From Oxalobacteraceae bacterium OTU3CINTB1 (GTDB lineage Bacteria; Pseudomonadota; Gammaproteobacteria; Burkholderiales; Burkholderiaceae_D), in the NCBI GenBank assembly GCA_024123955.1, contig CP099652.1:4960001-5024000 (forward strand): a stretch of 64,000 nucleotides of DNA, in the 5' to 3' direction. The notes beneath the pieces are model-generated. The model was given only the letters and a program-made list of their open reading frames with translations. It was not told the origin of the DNA and searched no databases. The position numbers were made by a program, and so were the translations under genes. Positions within the stretch are counted from its first letter, which is position 1; each line of letters begins with the position of its first letter. Positions 43,795-52,392 of this stretch are shown here, in pieces.

Positions 43795-45289
43795 CTTGTG
43801 ACTCCCCCTGTGATGACTGCAGCGGCAGCGTCAGTGTAAAAATACTGCCGACGCCATACTCGCTGTCAAACAAAATTTCCCCATGCAACAGGGTCGCCAA
43901 CTTCTGGCTCAAATGCAGCCCCAGCCCCGTGCCCTCGAACTGGCGCATCGAACTGGCTTGCAACTGCGATAGCGCCTGGCGCCGCCCGCCCTGACCGGCG
44001 TCGGCACCGCAATCGCTATCGCTGATACTGATGGTGGCGCGGGCCCGCCCGTCCACCTCCGCCGTCCCCAACCGCACCCGCACGGTGCCGCTGTCGGTGA
44101 ACTTGATCGCGTTGTCGACCAGGTTCATCAAAATCTGCTGCAGGGCGCGGCGGTCCGTCTCGACCGTCACTTCCCGTTCGGAATCCACCAGCGCCAGCGC
44201 CAAGCCCTTGGTGCGCGCCTGCGGCTGCAGCAGCGCCAGCACCTCGTCGATCACCGGCCGGCACGGCAGCGGCACCAGATCGAGCGCCACCTTGCCGGAC
44301 TCGATCCTGGTCAAATCGAGCAGGTCGTTGATCAACGACAGCAGGTGGCGCGCACTGCTTTGCACCATGCGCAATTGCTTGGTCTGTTCCGAATTAATCG
44401 GCCCAGGCAACTTCATCAACATAGTACCGGTAAAGCCGATAATCGCGTTCAACGGCGTGCGCAGCTCGTGCGACATGCCGCCAAGGAAGCGGTCCTTGGC
44501 CGCGACCGCCTTTGCCAGTTCGACATTCTTCTCCTGCAGCGCCAGCTCGATCCGCTTGCGCTCGCCGACGTCGCGGATCGCGCTCATGATCAAGGTGCCC
44601 TCCTCCGTCTCGATCGGGCTCAGGCTGATCTCGACGGGGAACTCGACGCCGTCGCTGCGCAAGCCGTACAGATCGCGCCCGCTGCCCATCGGCCGCAGCG
44701 CCGGCCGCGCGCCGTAGTCGTGGCGGTGCGCGATGTGCGCGTGGCGCAAGCGCGCCGGCATCAGCATCTCGAGCACCACGCCGCGCAAGGCGCCGTGCTG
44801 GTACTTGAACATCGCCTCGGCCTGGCGCGTGGCCAGCACGATGCGCCCGCTGGCGTTGGCGACGATGATCGCGTCCGGCATCGATTCCAGGATGCCATGA
44901 AAGCGCGCCTCGACCAGCTTGGCGTCGCGCAGCACTTTGAGCGTGGTGACGTCCTTCTTGCTCCACAAAATATATTCCGGCGCACCGGCGGCGTCGCGCA
45001 GCAGCTTGCTGGTGCTGTCGATGTACACCAGCGTGCCGTCCTTGGCGCGGCGCACCGACTCGTAGCTGGCCGCGCCGGCGCCCAGCGTTTGCCGCACCAC
45101 CGCGCCGCCATCGTCCAATCCGGGCACCTCGATCAGCTCGGCCAGCTTGCGGCCCGTCGCCTCGTCACTGCTGTAACCGAACACCATGCGCGCGCCGTTG
45201 GTCCAGTACACCACCTCGCCATCGAGCCGCGTGATGATCACCGCGTCGGGTGTTTCGTCGAGGATAAGGGTGCCGAAGTCTATCGCCAT
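43769..45289 (-). CDS. PAS-PAS sensor histidine kinase with degenerate ATP-binding G1 box
   Basis: A 506-residue soluble kinase. Two PAS domains (ETPDAVIITRLDGEVVYWTNGA and ESMPDAIIVANASGRIVLATRQ) precede a HisKA dimerisation helix with the phospho-acceptor His in GGMSHELRTPLNAIIGF. In the ATPase domain the N box (ILMNLVDNAIKFTD) and G2 box (EGTGLGLHLS) are intact. The G1/ATP-lid segment reads ISDSDCGADAGQGGRRQALSQL where DxGxGI...LFxxFxQ is expected, so ATP binding may be weakened. It overlaps the downstream REC/GGDEF/EAL gene, its likely partner. No membrane segment is present. Confidence 0.88.
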   Translation of the reverse strand: MAIDFGTLILDETPDAVIITRLDGEVVYWTNGARMVFGYSSDEATGRKLAELIEVPGLDDGGAVVRQTLGAGAASYESVRRAKDGTLVYIDSTSKLLRDAAGAPEYILWSKKDVTTLKVLRDAKLVEARFHGILESMPDAIIVANASGRIVLATRQAEAMFKYQHGALRGVVLEMLMPARLRHAHIAHRHDYGARPALRPMGSGRDLYGLRSDGVEFPVEISLSPIETEEGTLIMSAIRDVGERKRIELALQEKNVELAKAVAAKDRFLGGMSHELRTPLNAIIGFTGTMLMKLPGPINSEQTKQLRMVQSSARHLLSLINDLLDLTRIESGKVALDLVPLPCRPVIDEVLALLQPQARTKGLALALVDSEREVTVETDRRALQQILMNLVDNAIKFTDSGTVRVRLGTAEVDGRARATISISDSDCGADAGQGGRRQALSQLQASSMRQFEGTGLGLHLSQKLATLLHGEILFDSEYGVGSIFTLTLPLQSSQGESQGVGTYTDY

Positions 45290-45372
45290 CGTTCCACCTG
45301 TCGTTCCACCTGTTTACTGTACTTCATACGAGTAACCATACAGCAACAAATCACGCAAAACATCACACAAAA

Positions 45373-46311
45373 TCACACAGGTGTTGCGGTTTTGATTTCC
45401 GCCAACGCGCAACGCATGATTTCCGGATGCCGGCCCAGCGCAACATGGCCAATTGCACCAAACACGAGGTTGCGCGCCCCGGGCAAATCGCTGGAATCCT
45501 GTGGCGCGACGATGTTGTCGTGGACCGAGTAGATGGATGAAAATAATTTGCGTTGCAAATCCGCCTCAGTGGCCGCCAGCGACGCCAGCCAGGTGCTGTT
45601 TCGCCGCATCTGCATGGCGTTACTACCAGGACCGAAGCCGGCCAGCGCGGTACCGTGGTGCGGCGTCCCGAGCGTGATCACGCGGGCGATATGTTCGTGG
45701 CCATGGCGGCGCAGGTACGCGCGCGCCACCAGCCCGCCCATGCTGTGCGCGAGCACGATGACTTGCTCGCTGCCAGTCTCCGCGCACAGGCGCTCGACGG
45801 CCGCGCGCACCTGCGGCACGAAGTCGTCGATCGACGCGCCGGGCGGCTCCAGGTCGATGCCGTAATGGCTGATGCGTGCTTGCGTCAGCAGCTTGCTCAT
45901 CGGAAGCCAATAGCCGCTGTTGCCGGCGTAGCCGTGGATCAGCAGCACCGGCAAGCCGCGCGCGTTCGGCTGCAGGCGCAGGCCGACGGGCCGCAGCATG
46001 TAGTAAGACGATGTCAACATCGATGATAAAAATTCATGCGCGAGCAGATTAATCGCGGTGTGGGGATTGAGCGCGTGGCCGGCCGGCGTGGCGCTGCGCG
46101 CGCGCCGGCTCATGCGGAAGTTGTTGGCGTTGATGAGCAGGCGCACCAGCAGCACGATGGCCGCCGCGACGGTCACGCAAACGAGCGCCGCGACGGGTGC
46201 GGCGACCGCCGCGCGCCACGCCGGATGCCACCAGCGATGCAGCGACAAGGACAGCGCCAGCATCGCGCCGATCTGGACCGCCAAGAGAACGATGAGGAAA
46301 CGTTTAATCAT
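45373..46311 (-). CDS. Membrane-anchored alpha/beta hydrolase (lipase/esterase-like)
   Basis: 312 residues with two N-terminal membrane segments (about 3-25 and 35-60). An alpha/beta hydrolase domain follows: LPVLLIHGYAGNSGYWLPM (oxyanion region), nucleophile Ser in VIVLAHSMGGLVARAYL, and TLGTPHHGTALAGF, as in bacterial lipases. The catalytic His is probably in FGAIGHVALGRHPEI. The substrate is unknown, probably acyl esters. Confidence 0.85.
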   Translation of the reverse strand: MIKRFLIVLLAVQIGAMLALSLSLHRWWHPAWRAAVAAPVAALVCVTVAAAIVLLVRLLINANNFRMSRRARSATPAGHALNPHTAINLLAHEFLSSMLTSSYYMLRPVGLRLQPNARGLPVLLIHGYAGNSGYWLPMSKLLTQARISHYGIDLEPPGASIDDFVPQVRAAVERLCAETGSEQVIVLAHSMGGLVARAYLRRHGHEHIARVITLGTPHHGTALAGFGPGSNAMQMRRNSTWLASLAATEADLQRKLFSSIYSVHDNIVAPQDSSDLPGARNLVFGAIGHVALGRHPEIMRCALAEIKTATPV

Positions 46312-46400
46312 GGACTCATCATACTCTTGCGATACGAACGGAGATAGCGTCTCAAGCGAACTGAACGATATCTAAAACCTGTCGGCACAACAACCGATTT

Positions 46401-46486
46401 CGTAGGGGGGATTAGCGCGCAGCGCGTAATCCACCATGAGCCGCCGACGGAGCCTGGCGGATTACGCTGCGCTAATCCGCCCTACG
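46401..46486. repeat. REP-like long inverted repeat, copy 2
   Basis: Arms near 46401-46418 and 46469-46486 (GCGCTAATCCGCCCTACG on the right; the left arm has one substitution). Internal order is the same as in copy 1 at 2440-2547: GCGTAATCC..., a central GCCGCCGACG, ...GGCGGATTACGC. Confidence 0.85.
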
Positions 46487-46488
46487 TA

Positions 46489-46537
46489 TTTCCGCGTCAT
46501 TTCCCCGTCATTTCCGCCTCATTTCCGCGTCATTTCC
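46489..46537. repeat. 11-bp tandem repeat at the 3' end of the GMC gene
   Basis: Four units of TTTCCGCGTCA with single-base variants (46489, 46500, 46511, 46522), plus a partial fifth. The stop codon of the GMC gene (46519-46521) and its last codons lie in the repeat. On the coding strand it reads GGAAATGACGC repeated. Confidence 0.8.
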
Positions 46538-48159
46538 AACGCGAGCGTAGTGGCCAGCCTGGCCGTCACGCCATACACCGACAGCTGCGGATTGGCGCCG
46601 ATCGAGGTCGGGAACAGCGAGCCGTCGTGCACCGACACATTGCGCAGCCCGCGATAGCGGCCGCCGGCATCGGTCACGCCCAGCCGCTCGTCGGTCGACA
46701 TCGCGCAGCCGCCCATCACATGCGCCGACACCACGCGCGTGGCCAGCAGCTTGAAAGGCAGTGCAGCGATCGCAGCCTTCGCTTGCCGCCAACTGGTGTA
46801 CTCGCCGGCCGCCTCGTGCACCGGCATCACCGTCCTGGCGCCGGCCGCGAACTGGATCTCCGCCATGCTCAGCAAGGCGCGCCGGGCGCCGTCCCACAAG
46901 TAGTCGCCGATCGGATAATCGAGCACCGGCGCGCCATCATTGGACACGGCCACGCTGCCGCCCGGCGCGTCCGCGTGGAAGCCGTCGCGCAGCAGCGCCA
47001 GCAGCGCCTGCGCATGCGGAAACTGCGCCATCAGGCGCGCGTGCTGCGCGCCAAAACCGGCCATCGTGGTCGACATCAGCACCGGATGCAGCGGCGGCGC
47101 CTCGAGCTTGTAGCCGACCGGGCCGTCGATGGCTTGCGTGTGCAGGAAGTGGTCGGAATACACCGACTGCGGCGCGCCCGCATACGCGTCCACGCGCTGC
47201 GCGAAGACGGCGGCCGAGACCAGCGTCGGATGCAGGAAGGTGCGCTTGCCCAGCAAGCCGTGCGGATCGGGCGCGACGGAACGCAGCAGCAGCGCCGGCG
47301 TGTTGATGGCGCCGCCGGACAGCACGAAGTGCCTGGCGCGCAAGGTGATGCGGCGACCCGTCGGCGCCAGGCCGGCGGCGTCCAGCGCGACGCAATCGAG
47401 CTGCGCCACCTGGTCGCCTTTGATCAGCAAGCGCTCGGCGCGGGCGCGCGTGAGCAGGGTGGCGCCCAGTTCCAGCGCCGCCGGAATCGTCGTGACCAGC
47501 ATCGACTGCTTGGCGTTGGTCGGACAGCCCATGCCGCAATAGCCGAGGTTCCAGCAGCCGTTGACATTGCGGTGGATGATGCCGGTTGCTATCCCCAGCT
47601 TGCCGGCGCCGCGCCGCAGCACATCGTTGTTTTCGTTCGGCGGCGGCGCCCATTCGGCGATGTTGAGGCGGCGCTCCATCATCGCGAACCACGGCGCCAT
47701 CGAATTGGGCGTGTAGTCGGCAAGGCCGTAGTGTTTGTTCCAGTACGCCAGCGTGCCGGCCGGCGTGCGGAAGTTGCTGGTCCAGTTGACCGTGGTGCTG
47801 CCGCCGACGGTGCGGCCCTGCAGAATGTTGATGCCCTTGTCGCGCGTCTTGCGCGCCGCCGATTCCTGGTACAGCGCCGGATAGGCGTCGGTCTCGCGCA
47901 TTTTGAAGTCGGTCGACGACTTCAGCGCGCCCTCCTCGACGATCAGCACGCGCAGGCCGGCGCGCGCCAGGATCTCGGCCGTGACGCCGCCGCCGGCGCC
48001 GCTGCCGACGATCACCACGTCCACCTCCATGACCAGGTCTTCGTTGAGCCGCGCGCAGTCGGTCACGCGCCAGCCGGCGGCCAGGCCGGCGTGGATCGGA
48101 TCGGGGATCGGGCCGTTCTGCGCGGCGATCGGGATGTTGGTATTGTTCTTATCACTCAT
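46519..48159 (-). CDS. GMC-family FAD oxidoreductase
   Basis: A 546-residue flavoprotein. The FAD motif is VDVVIVGSGAGGGVTAEILARAGLRVLIVEEG. The second motif is GRTVGGSTTVNWTSNFRTP. Cysteines occur in GCWNLGYCGMGCPTNAKQS. The C-terminal region is VVSAHVMGGCAMSTDERLG and VHDGSLFPTSIGANPQLSVYG. It resembles long-chain alcohol or cholesterol-oxidase-like GMC proteins. Its ATG overlaps the stop of the Tat subunit gene. No cytochrome gene follows, unlike in the operon at 25530. The C-terminus ends within an 11-bp tandem repeat. Confidence 0.9.
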   Translation of the reverse strand: MSDKNNTNIPIAAQNGPIPDPIHAGLAAGWRVTDCARLNEDLVMEVDVVIVGSGAGGGVTAEILARAGLRVLIVEEGALKSSTDFKMRETDAYPALYQESAARKTRDKGINILQGRTVGGSTTVNWTSNFRTPAGTLAYWNKHYGLADYTPNSMAPWFAMMERRLNIAEWAPPPNENNDVLRRGAGKLGIATGIIHRNVNGCWNLGYCGMGCPTNAKQSMLVTTIPAALELGATLLTRARAERLLIKGDQVAQLDCVALDAAGLAPTGRRITLRARHFVLSGGAINTPALLLRSVAPDPHGLLGKRTFLHPTLVSAAVFAQRVDAYAGAPQSVYSDHFLHTQAIDGPVGYKLEAPPLHPVLMSTTMAGFGAQHARLMAQFPHAQALLALLRDGFHADAPGGSVAVSNDGAPVLDYPIGDYLWDGARRALLSMAEIQFAAGARTVMPVHEAAGEYTSWRQAKAAIAALPFKLLATRVVSAHVMGGCAMSTDERLGVTDAGGRYRGLRNVSVHDGSLFPTSIGANPQLSVYGVTARLATTLALEMTRK

Positions 48160-48680
48160 GCCAGTTCCTTGATCGGGCCGGGATAGCCGATCGCGGACCA
48201 GTTGGCCGGCTGCGCGTACCAGGCGCCGATGATCAGGTCGTGCAGCGCGAGGTAGGCGGTTTGCAGGGTTTGCAGGCGGTGGTGCCGCCAGCTTTGCAGG
48301 AAAGCGTCCACCGCGTCCGGCGAGGCGTGCTCCCAGCCGCCGGAGACGCCGGCCAGCATGCGCCGCACCGGCGCCAGCGACAGCAGGCCGAACAGGTCTT
48401 GCAGTTGTTTTTGCGAGGCCGGTGCGAGCCCGGCGATGGCGGTGCCGACGTGGTCGACGGTTTGGTGGATGACGGCGGTGCGGGCTGCCGGTTCGGTCGG
48501 CAGCACGGGGCCGAGCATGGAGGGGATCACGGCAGTGAGCAGTATCGTCGCGGGGCCGTCGAGCGCGAAGCGATGGCCCCGCGTCGGCGCGTAGGCCAGG
48601 CGGTAGACGGCGCCGCCGGCGGCGAGTGCGACCGCCCCGGCCACGCCGACCTTGAGAAAAGATCTGCGGTTCGAATCCAT
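48156..48680 (-). CDS. Tat-exported partner subunit of the GMC oxidoreductase
   Basis: 174 residues from the ATG preceded by GGGGACC. The twin-arginine signal is NRRSFLKVGVAGAVALAAGG. The rest is a short helical domain similar in plan to gluconate 2-dehydrogenase subunit 3 (TILLTAVIPSMLGPVLP, then a helical C-terminal half). It overlaps the GMC gene by ATGA, so it probably escorts that enzyme through the Tat system. Confidence 0.8.
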   Translation of the reverse strand: MDSNRRSFLKVGVAGAVALAAGGAVYRLAYAPTRGHRFALDGPATILLTAVIPSMLGPVLPTEPAARTAVIHQTVDHVGTAIAGLAPASQKQLQDLFGLLSLAPVRRMLAGVSGGWEHASPDAVDAFLQSWRHHRLQTLQTAYLALHDLIIGAWYAQPANWSAIGYPGPIKELA

Positions 48681-48709
48681 GGTCCCCACCCGTTCATATT
48701 ATTGTCGTT

Positions 48710-49519
48710 CTAGCCGCCCTTGCCCGCCTTCTGCTTGCCGGTCATGTGGCGGGCGATGCCGCGCAAAATATTCACTTCTTCCTTCTCCAGTTGCGCGCGC
48801 GAGAACAAGCGCTTGAGCCTGGGCATCAGCTTGCGCGGGTTGTCCGCGTCCAGAAACCCGATCCCCACCAGCGCCTGCTCCAGATGCTGGTACATGCCCT
48901 CGATCTGCGCCAGGCTGGCCGCCTCGCCGTGGAAGCCCACATCGCCGACGTCGCCGGCGTCGCCGGCCGGCTGGCGCGGCGTGTGCGTCACGCCCGCGCC
49001 GTCGAGCACCGCCATCCGGCATTCGTAGGCCAGCACCTGGGCCGCCTGCGACAAGTTCAGCGACGAATATTCCGGATTGGCCGGGATGTTGATCAGCACA
49101 TTGCATTTTTCAACCAGCTCGTTCGGCAGGCCGAAACGCTCGTTGCCGAAGATGAGCGCCGCGTGCAGCTCCGGCTGCGCCACCAGTTGCGTGGAGAGCT
49201 GGCGCGGCGTCAGCACCGGCGGCGAAAATTCGCGCAGCCGCGCCGAGACGGCGGCGGCGAAGTTGATGCCGTCGAGCGCCTCGGCCATGCTGCCGACAGT
49301 CCGCGCGTTGGCCAGGATGTCCTGCGCGCCGCTGGCGAAGGCGACCGCCTCCGGGTCCTGCGCCGCGTTCTCGAACCGGGGCGTGACCAGCACCAAATCG
49401 TTGTAGCCCATGGTTTTCATGGCCCGCGCGACGGCCCCGATATTGCCGGCCCGGCTGGTTTCGACCAGAATAAATCGCAGTCGCGTGAAAAGATTCGTGT
49501 TGATTTCGGGCAGGTTCAT
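48710..49519 (-). CDS. trmJ: tRNA (Cm32/Um32) methyltransferase TrmJ
   Basis: A 269-residue SPOUT-class 2'-O-methyltransferase modifying position 32 of tRNAs. The N-terminal block is LRFILVETSRAGNIGAVARAMKTMGYNDLVLV. The SAM knot carries ALIFGNERFGLPNELVEKCN and INIPANPEYSSLNLSQAAQVLAYE. The helical C-terminal tail ends RLKRLFSRAQLEKEEVNILRGIARHM, typical of TrmJ. It has a ~25-residue Gly/Asp-rich insertion (PAGDAGDVGDVGFHGE). It is divergent from suhB, a common pairing. Confidence 0.92.
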   Translation of the reverse strand: MNLPEINTNLFTRLRFILVETSRAGNIGAVARAMKTMGYNDLVLVTPRFENAAQDPEAVAFASGAQDILANARTVGSMAEALDGINFAAAVSARLREFSPPVLTPRQLSTQLVAQPELHAALIFGNERFGLPNELVEKCNVLINIPANPEYSSLNLSQAAQVLAYECRMAVLDGAGVTHTPRQPAGDAGDVGDVGFHGEAASLAQIEGMYQHLEQALVGIGFLDADNPRKLMPRLKRLFSRAQLEKEEVNILRGIARHMTGKQKAGKGG

Positions 49520-49711
49520 TTAAAATAGCGCTATTGCGCGGTATCGATACAATAACTTCAACCTTGCGGCCCGGCCAACTGCCAGCCCGCAAACCCGGAT
49601 TTTACCCTGTCGGCGCCGCTCCGCTCTTTAATTCACTCTTGTTCTCTAGCGCGCCGCCGCGGCCCCTGTCCGCCGGTGGGCGTTAGCGTTCTTTTAACGG
49701 AAAAGCTTAAC

Positions 49712-50503
49712 ATGCACCCAATGCTCAACACGGCGATCAAAGCCGCCCGCCGCGCCGCCGCCGTCATCAACCGCGCCTCGTTCGACCTCGACCGCGTCAT
49801 CGTGACCGAGAAAAACCACAAGGATTTCGTCACCGACGTCGACCAGGCCGCCGAACAGGCGATCATCGAGGTGCTGTCCAAAGCCTATCCCGACCACGCC
49901 TTCCTGGCCGAGGAATCGGGTCCATCGAAGAACGCCAACGACGAGACTGAATACACCTGGATCATCGACCCGCTCGATGGCACCACCAACTTCATGCACG
50001 GCTTCCCGCAGTACTGCATCTCGATCGCGCTGTCGCAGCGCGGCGTGATCACCCAGGGCGTCATCTACGACCCGGTGCGCAACGACCTGTTCACCGCCAC
50101 CAAGGGCGCCGGCGCCTACCTGAACGACAAGCGCATCCGCGTCACCAAGCTCGACCGCATTGCCAACGCCCTGCTCTCGACCGGCTACCAGGCCGGCAAC
50201 GCCAAGGCGCTCGACGAATACCTGAAAATGTACGGCATCATGGCCGAACGCTCGCACGGCGTGCGCCGTCCGGGCAGCGCCGCGCTGGACCTGGCCTACG
50301 TGGCCGCCGGCCGCCTCGACGGTTTCTATGAAAAAGGCCTGAAGCCTTGGGACATCGCCGCCGGTTCGCTGATGGTGACCGAGTCGGGCGGCATCGTCGG
50401 CGAATTCAACGGCGAGTCGGACTACCTGTACAAGGGCGACATCATCGCCGCCAGCCCGAAAATCTTCGGCCAGATGGTCGGCCTGCTGACGCCGTTCGCT
50501 TAA
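49712..50503 (+). CDS. suhB: Inositol-1-monophosphatase family protein SuhB
   Basis: 263 residues from [16 protein letters not shown]. Metal and phosphate motifs: EESG (residues about 69-72), [17 protein letters not shown], and the C-terminal [15 protein letters not shown]. In E. coli SuhB dephosphorylates inositol phosphate in vitro and joins the NusA/rRNA antitermination complex. A strong bidirectional hairpin with T runs follows the gene. Confidence 0.94.
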   Translation: MHPMLNTAIKAARRAAAVINRASFDLDRVIVTEKNHKDFVTDVDQAAEQAIIEVLSKAYPDHAFLAEESGPSKNANDETEYTWIIDPLDGTTNFMHGFPQYCISIALSQRGVITQGVIYDPVRNDLFTATKGAGAYLNDKRIRVTKLDRIANALLSTGYQAGNAKALDEYLKMYGIMAERSHGVRRPGSAALDLAYVAAGRLDGFYEKGLKPWDIAAGSLMVTESGGIVGEFNGESDYLYKGDIIAASPKIFGQMVGLLTPFA

Positions 50504-50551
50504 TCGACCGCGCTGCGCCCCATAACGGCGCGTCAATAGACAATCTGTTAC

Positions 50552-50578
50552 AAAAAAGGGAGCGTATGCTCCCTTTTT
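50552..50578 (+). terminator. Rho-independent terminator after suhB
   Basis: A run of A, GGGAGC, GTAT loop, GCTCCC, then TTTTT. Symmetrical, so it could stop transcription from either strand. Confidence 0.9.
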
Positions 50579-50612
50579 CATTTCCCAATTGAAACATCAA
50601 GCGAACTTAGCT

Positions 50613-50620
50613 GTTATACT
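50613..50620 (+). promoter_or_regulatory. Extended -10 promoter of rhlE
   Basis: TGTTATACT: TGn directly before TATACT, with no -35 at 17 bases (TTGAAA lies 20 bases away). It predicts a 5' leader of about 100 bases before the rhlE ATG. Confidence 0.45.
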
Positions 50621-50725
50621 AATAGCTGCGGCATCTGACCAGTCCTTTGCGCCGCAATCCAAAAATCCGATTGCCTGCGACTGGCGCCCTCCGCGGCGAC
50701 AGGCCGATCTTCATATAAAGTTACC

Positions 50726-52138
50726 ATGTCATTCTCTTCCCTCGGTTTGTCCGACGCTATTGTCCGTGCTGTCACCGAAACCGGTTACACCACGCCGACC
50801 CCGATCCAACTGCAGGCGATCCCCGCAGTCCTGAACGGCGGCGATTTGCTGGCGGGCGCGCAAACCGGCACCGGTAAGACCGCCGGTTTCACCTTGCCGC
50901 TGCTGCAACGCCTGTCGACCGACGCCGCCGGCGCGGCGCAGACGAGCAACACCACCACGCGTCCGATCCGCGCGCTGATCCTGACCCCGACCCGCGAACT
51001 AGCGGCCCAGGTCGAGGAAAGCGTGCGCACCTACGGCAAGTACACCAAGCTGAACTCGACCGTGATCTTCGGCGGCGTCGGCATCAATCCGCAGATCAAG
51101 CAGCTCAAGCATGGCGTCGACATCCTGGTCGCCACGCCGGGCCGCCTGCTCGACCACATGGAACAGCGCACCGTCAATCTGTCGAAGGTCGAGATCCTGA
51201 TCCTGGACGAAGCCGACCGCATGCTCGACATGGGCTTCATCCGCGACATCAAGAAAGTGCTGGCCGCGTTGCCGGCCAAGCGCCAGAACCTGCTGTTCTC
51301 GGCCACCTTCTCGGACGAGATCAAGGCGCTGGCCGACGGCCTGCTGAACAAGCCGGCGACGATCGAAGTGGCGCGCCGCAACTCGACGGTGGAAGTGATC
51401 GCGCAAAAGATCCACCCGGTCGACCGCGACAAGAAGCACCCGATGCTGGCGCACCTGATCAAGGCTAACGACTGGTCGCAGGTGCTGGTGTTCACCCGCA
51501 CCAAGCACGGCGCCAACAAGCTGGTCGAACAGCTGGGCGCGGACGGCATCGGCGCGATGGCGATCCACGGCAACAAGAGCCAGTCGGCGCGCACCAAGGC
51601 GCTGTCCGAGTTCAAGGACAACAAGCTGCAAGTGCTGGTCGCCACCGACATCGCCGCGCGCGGCATCGACATCGACCAGCTGCCGCACGTGGTCAACTAC
51701 GACCTGCCGAACATTCCGGAAGACTATGTGCACCGTATCGGCCGCACCGGCCGCGCGGGCGCCACCGGCGAAGCGGTATCGCTGGTCTGCGTGGACGAGC
51801 ACGACATGTTGAAGGACATCGAAAAGCTCATTAAGCAAACGCTGCCGCGCGAAGTAATCCCGGGCTTCGAGCCGGACCTGAACGCGCGCGCCCAACCTGT
51901 GCAGCTGCGCAGCGCCGGCCATCGTCCGGGCGGCGGCCGTAGCGGTGGTGGCGGCGGCCAGGGCCGTGGCAAGCCAGGCGGCGGCGGTGGCGCCAAGACC
52001 GGCGGTGGCGGTGGCGGTGGCGGCAGCAAGCCGCGCGCGCCTGGCGCTTCGGCCGGCGGCAACGGCGGCGGCCCGCGCACGGGCACCAGCGCCCCGCGTC
52101 CGGCGTCCCCGCACCGCTCGGGCGGTCGCGGCCGCTAA
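50726..52138 (+). CDS. rhlE: DEAD-box ATP-dependent RNA helicase RhlE
   Basis: 470 residues. The Q motif is [14 protein letters not shown]. Motif I is [11 protein letters not shown], motif Ia PTRELAAQ, motif [14 protein letters not shown] and motif III SATF. Motifs IV-VI include [35 protein letters not shown] and [10 protein letters not shown]. The C-terminal 90 residues are a Gly/Arg/Lys/Pro-rich disordered tail that probably binds RNA. It unwinds RNA in ribosome assembly and RNA decay. A terminator follows 20 bases after the stop. Confidence 0.94.
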   Translation: MSFSSLGLSDAIVRAVTETGYTTPTPIQLQAIPAVLNGGDLLAGAQTGTGKTAGFTLPLLQRLSTDAAGAAQTSNTTTRPIRALILTPTRELAAQVEESVRTYGKYTKLNSTVIFGGVGINPQIKQLKHGVDILVATPGRLLDHMEQRTVNLSKVEILILDEADRMLDMGFIRDIKKVLAALPAKRQNLLFSATFSDEIKALADGLLNKPATIEVARRNSTVEVIAQKIHPVDRDKKHPMLAHLIKANDWSQVLVFTRTKHGANKLVEQLGADGIGAMAIHGNKSQSARTKALSEFKDNKLQVLVATDIAARGIDIDQLPHVVNYDLPNIPEDYVHRIGRTGRAGATGEAVSLVCVDEHDMLKDIEKLIKQTLPREVIPGFEPDLNARAQPVQLRSAGHRPGGGRSGGGGGQGRGKPGGGGGAKTGGGGGGGGSKPRAPGASAGGNGGGPRTGTSAPRPASPHRSGGRGR

Positions 52139-52156
52139 GCCGACCCAGCTCTGATG

Positions 52157-52192
52157 AAATGCCGTTCAATGCAAGCTGAACGGCATTTTTTT
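52157..52192 (+). terminator. Rho-independent terminator of rhlE
   Basis: AATGCCGTTCA, short loop, TGAACGGCATT, running into a T-rich tract (seven T). Confidence 0.9.
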
Positions 52193-52233
52193 CGCCCGGA
52201 CCGAGGGTCGCCAATCCTGGGCAGGCCAATCCA

Positions 52234-52316
52234 GGGTCAGGTCCACCATTTCTACACGGCCTCGTGAGTGGGAGGCTTCAACAGCGGAGCTCGTGTAGAA
52301 ATGGTGGACCTGACCC
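52234..52316. repeat. 24-bp perfect inverted repeat
   Basis: Arms 52234-52257 and 52293-52316 are exact reverse complements; they begin GGGTCAGGTCCACC and end TTTCTACAC. The 35-base loop contains a smaller hairpin. There is no T run. The sequence style (GGGTCAGG) recalls the GGGGTCGGACCCC palindrome at 34649. Confidence 0.85.
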
Positions 52317-52392
52317 CGGAGTGAAAGCTTTTTTATGTGGTCGGGCAAATATCGTTTACGATATCGGATTGCTAACGATTATCGGAACGTTG

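Noticed and set aside
40168..43839. Plus-strand open frame of more than 1200 codons opposite the GGDEF/EAL gene.
   Set aside because: Antisense shadow; composition is dominated by His, Gln, Gly and Val and lacks any motif.
46489..46537. Considered as a CRISPR-like array.
   Set aside because: Units are 11 bp and contiguous with no spacers.
52234..52316. Considered as a terminator for rhlE.
   Set aside because: No T run follows, and a proper terminator already exists at 52157-52192.
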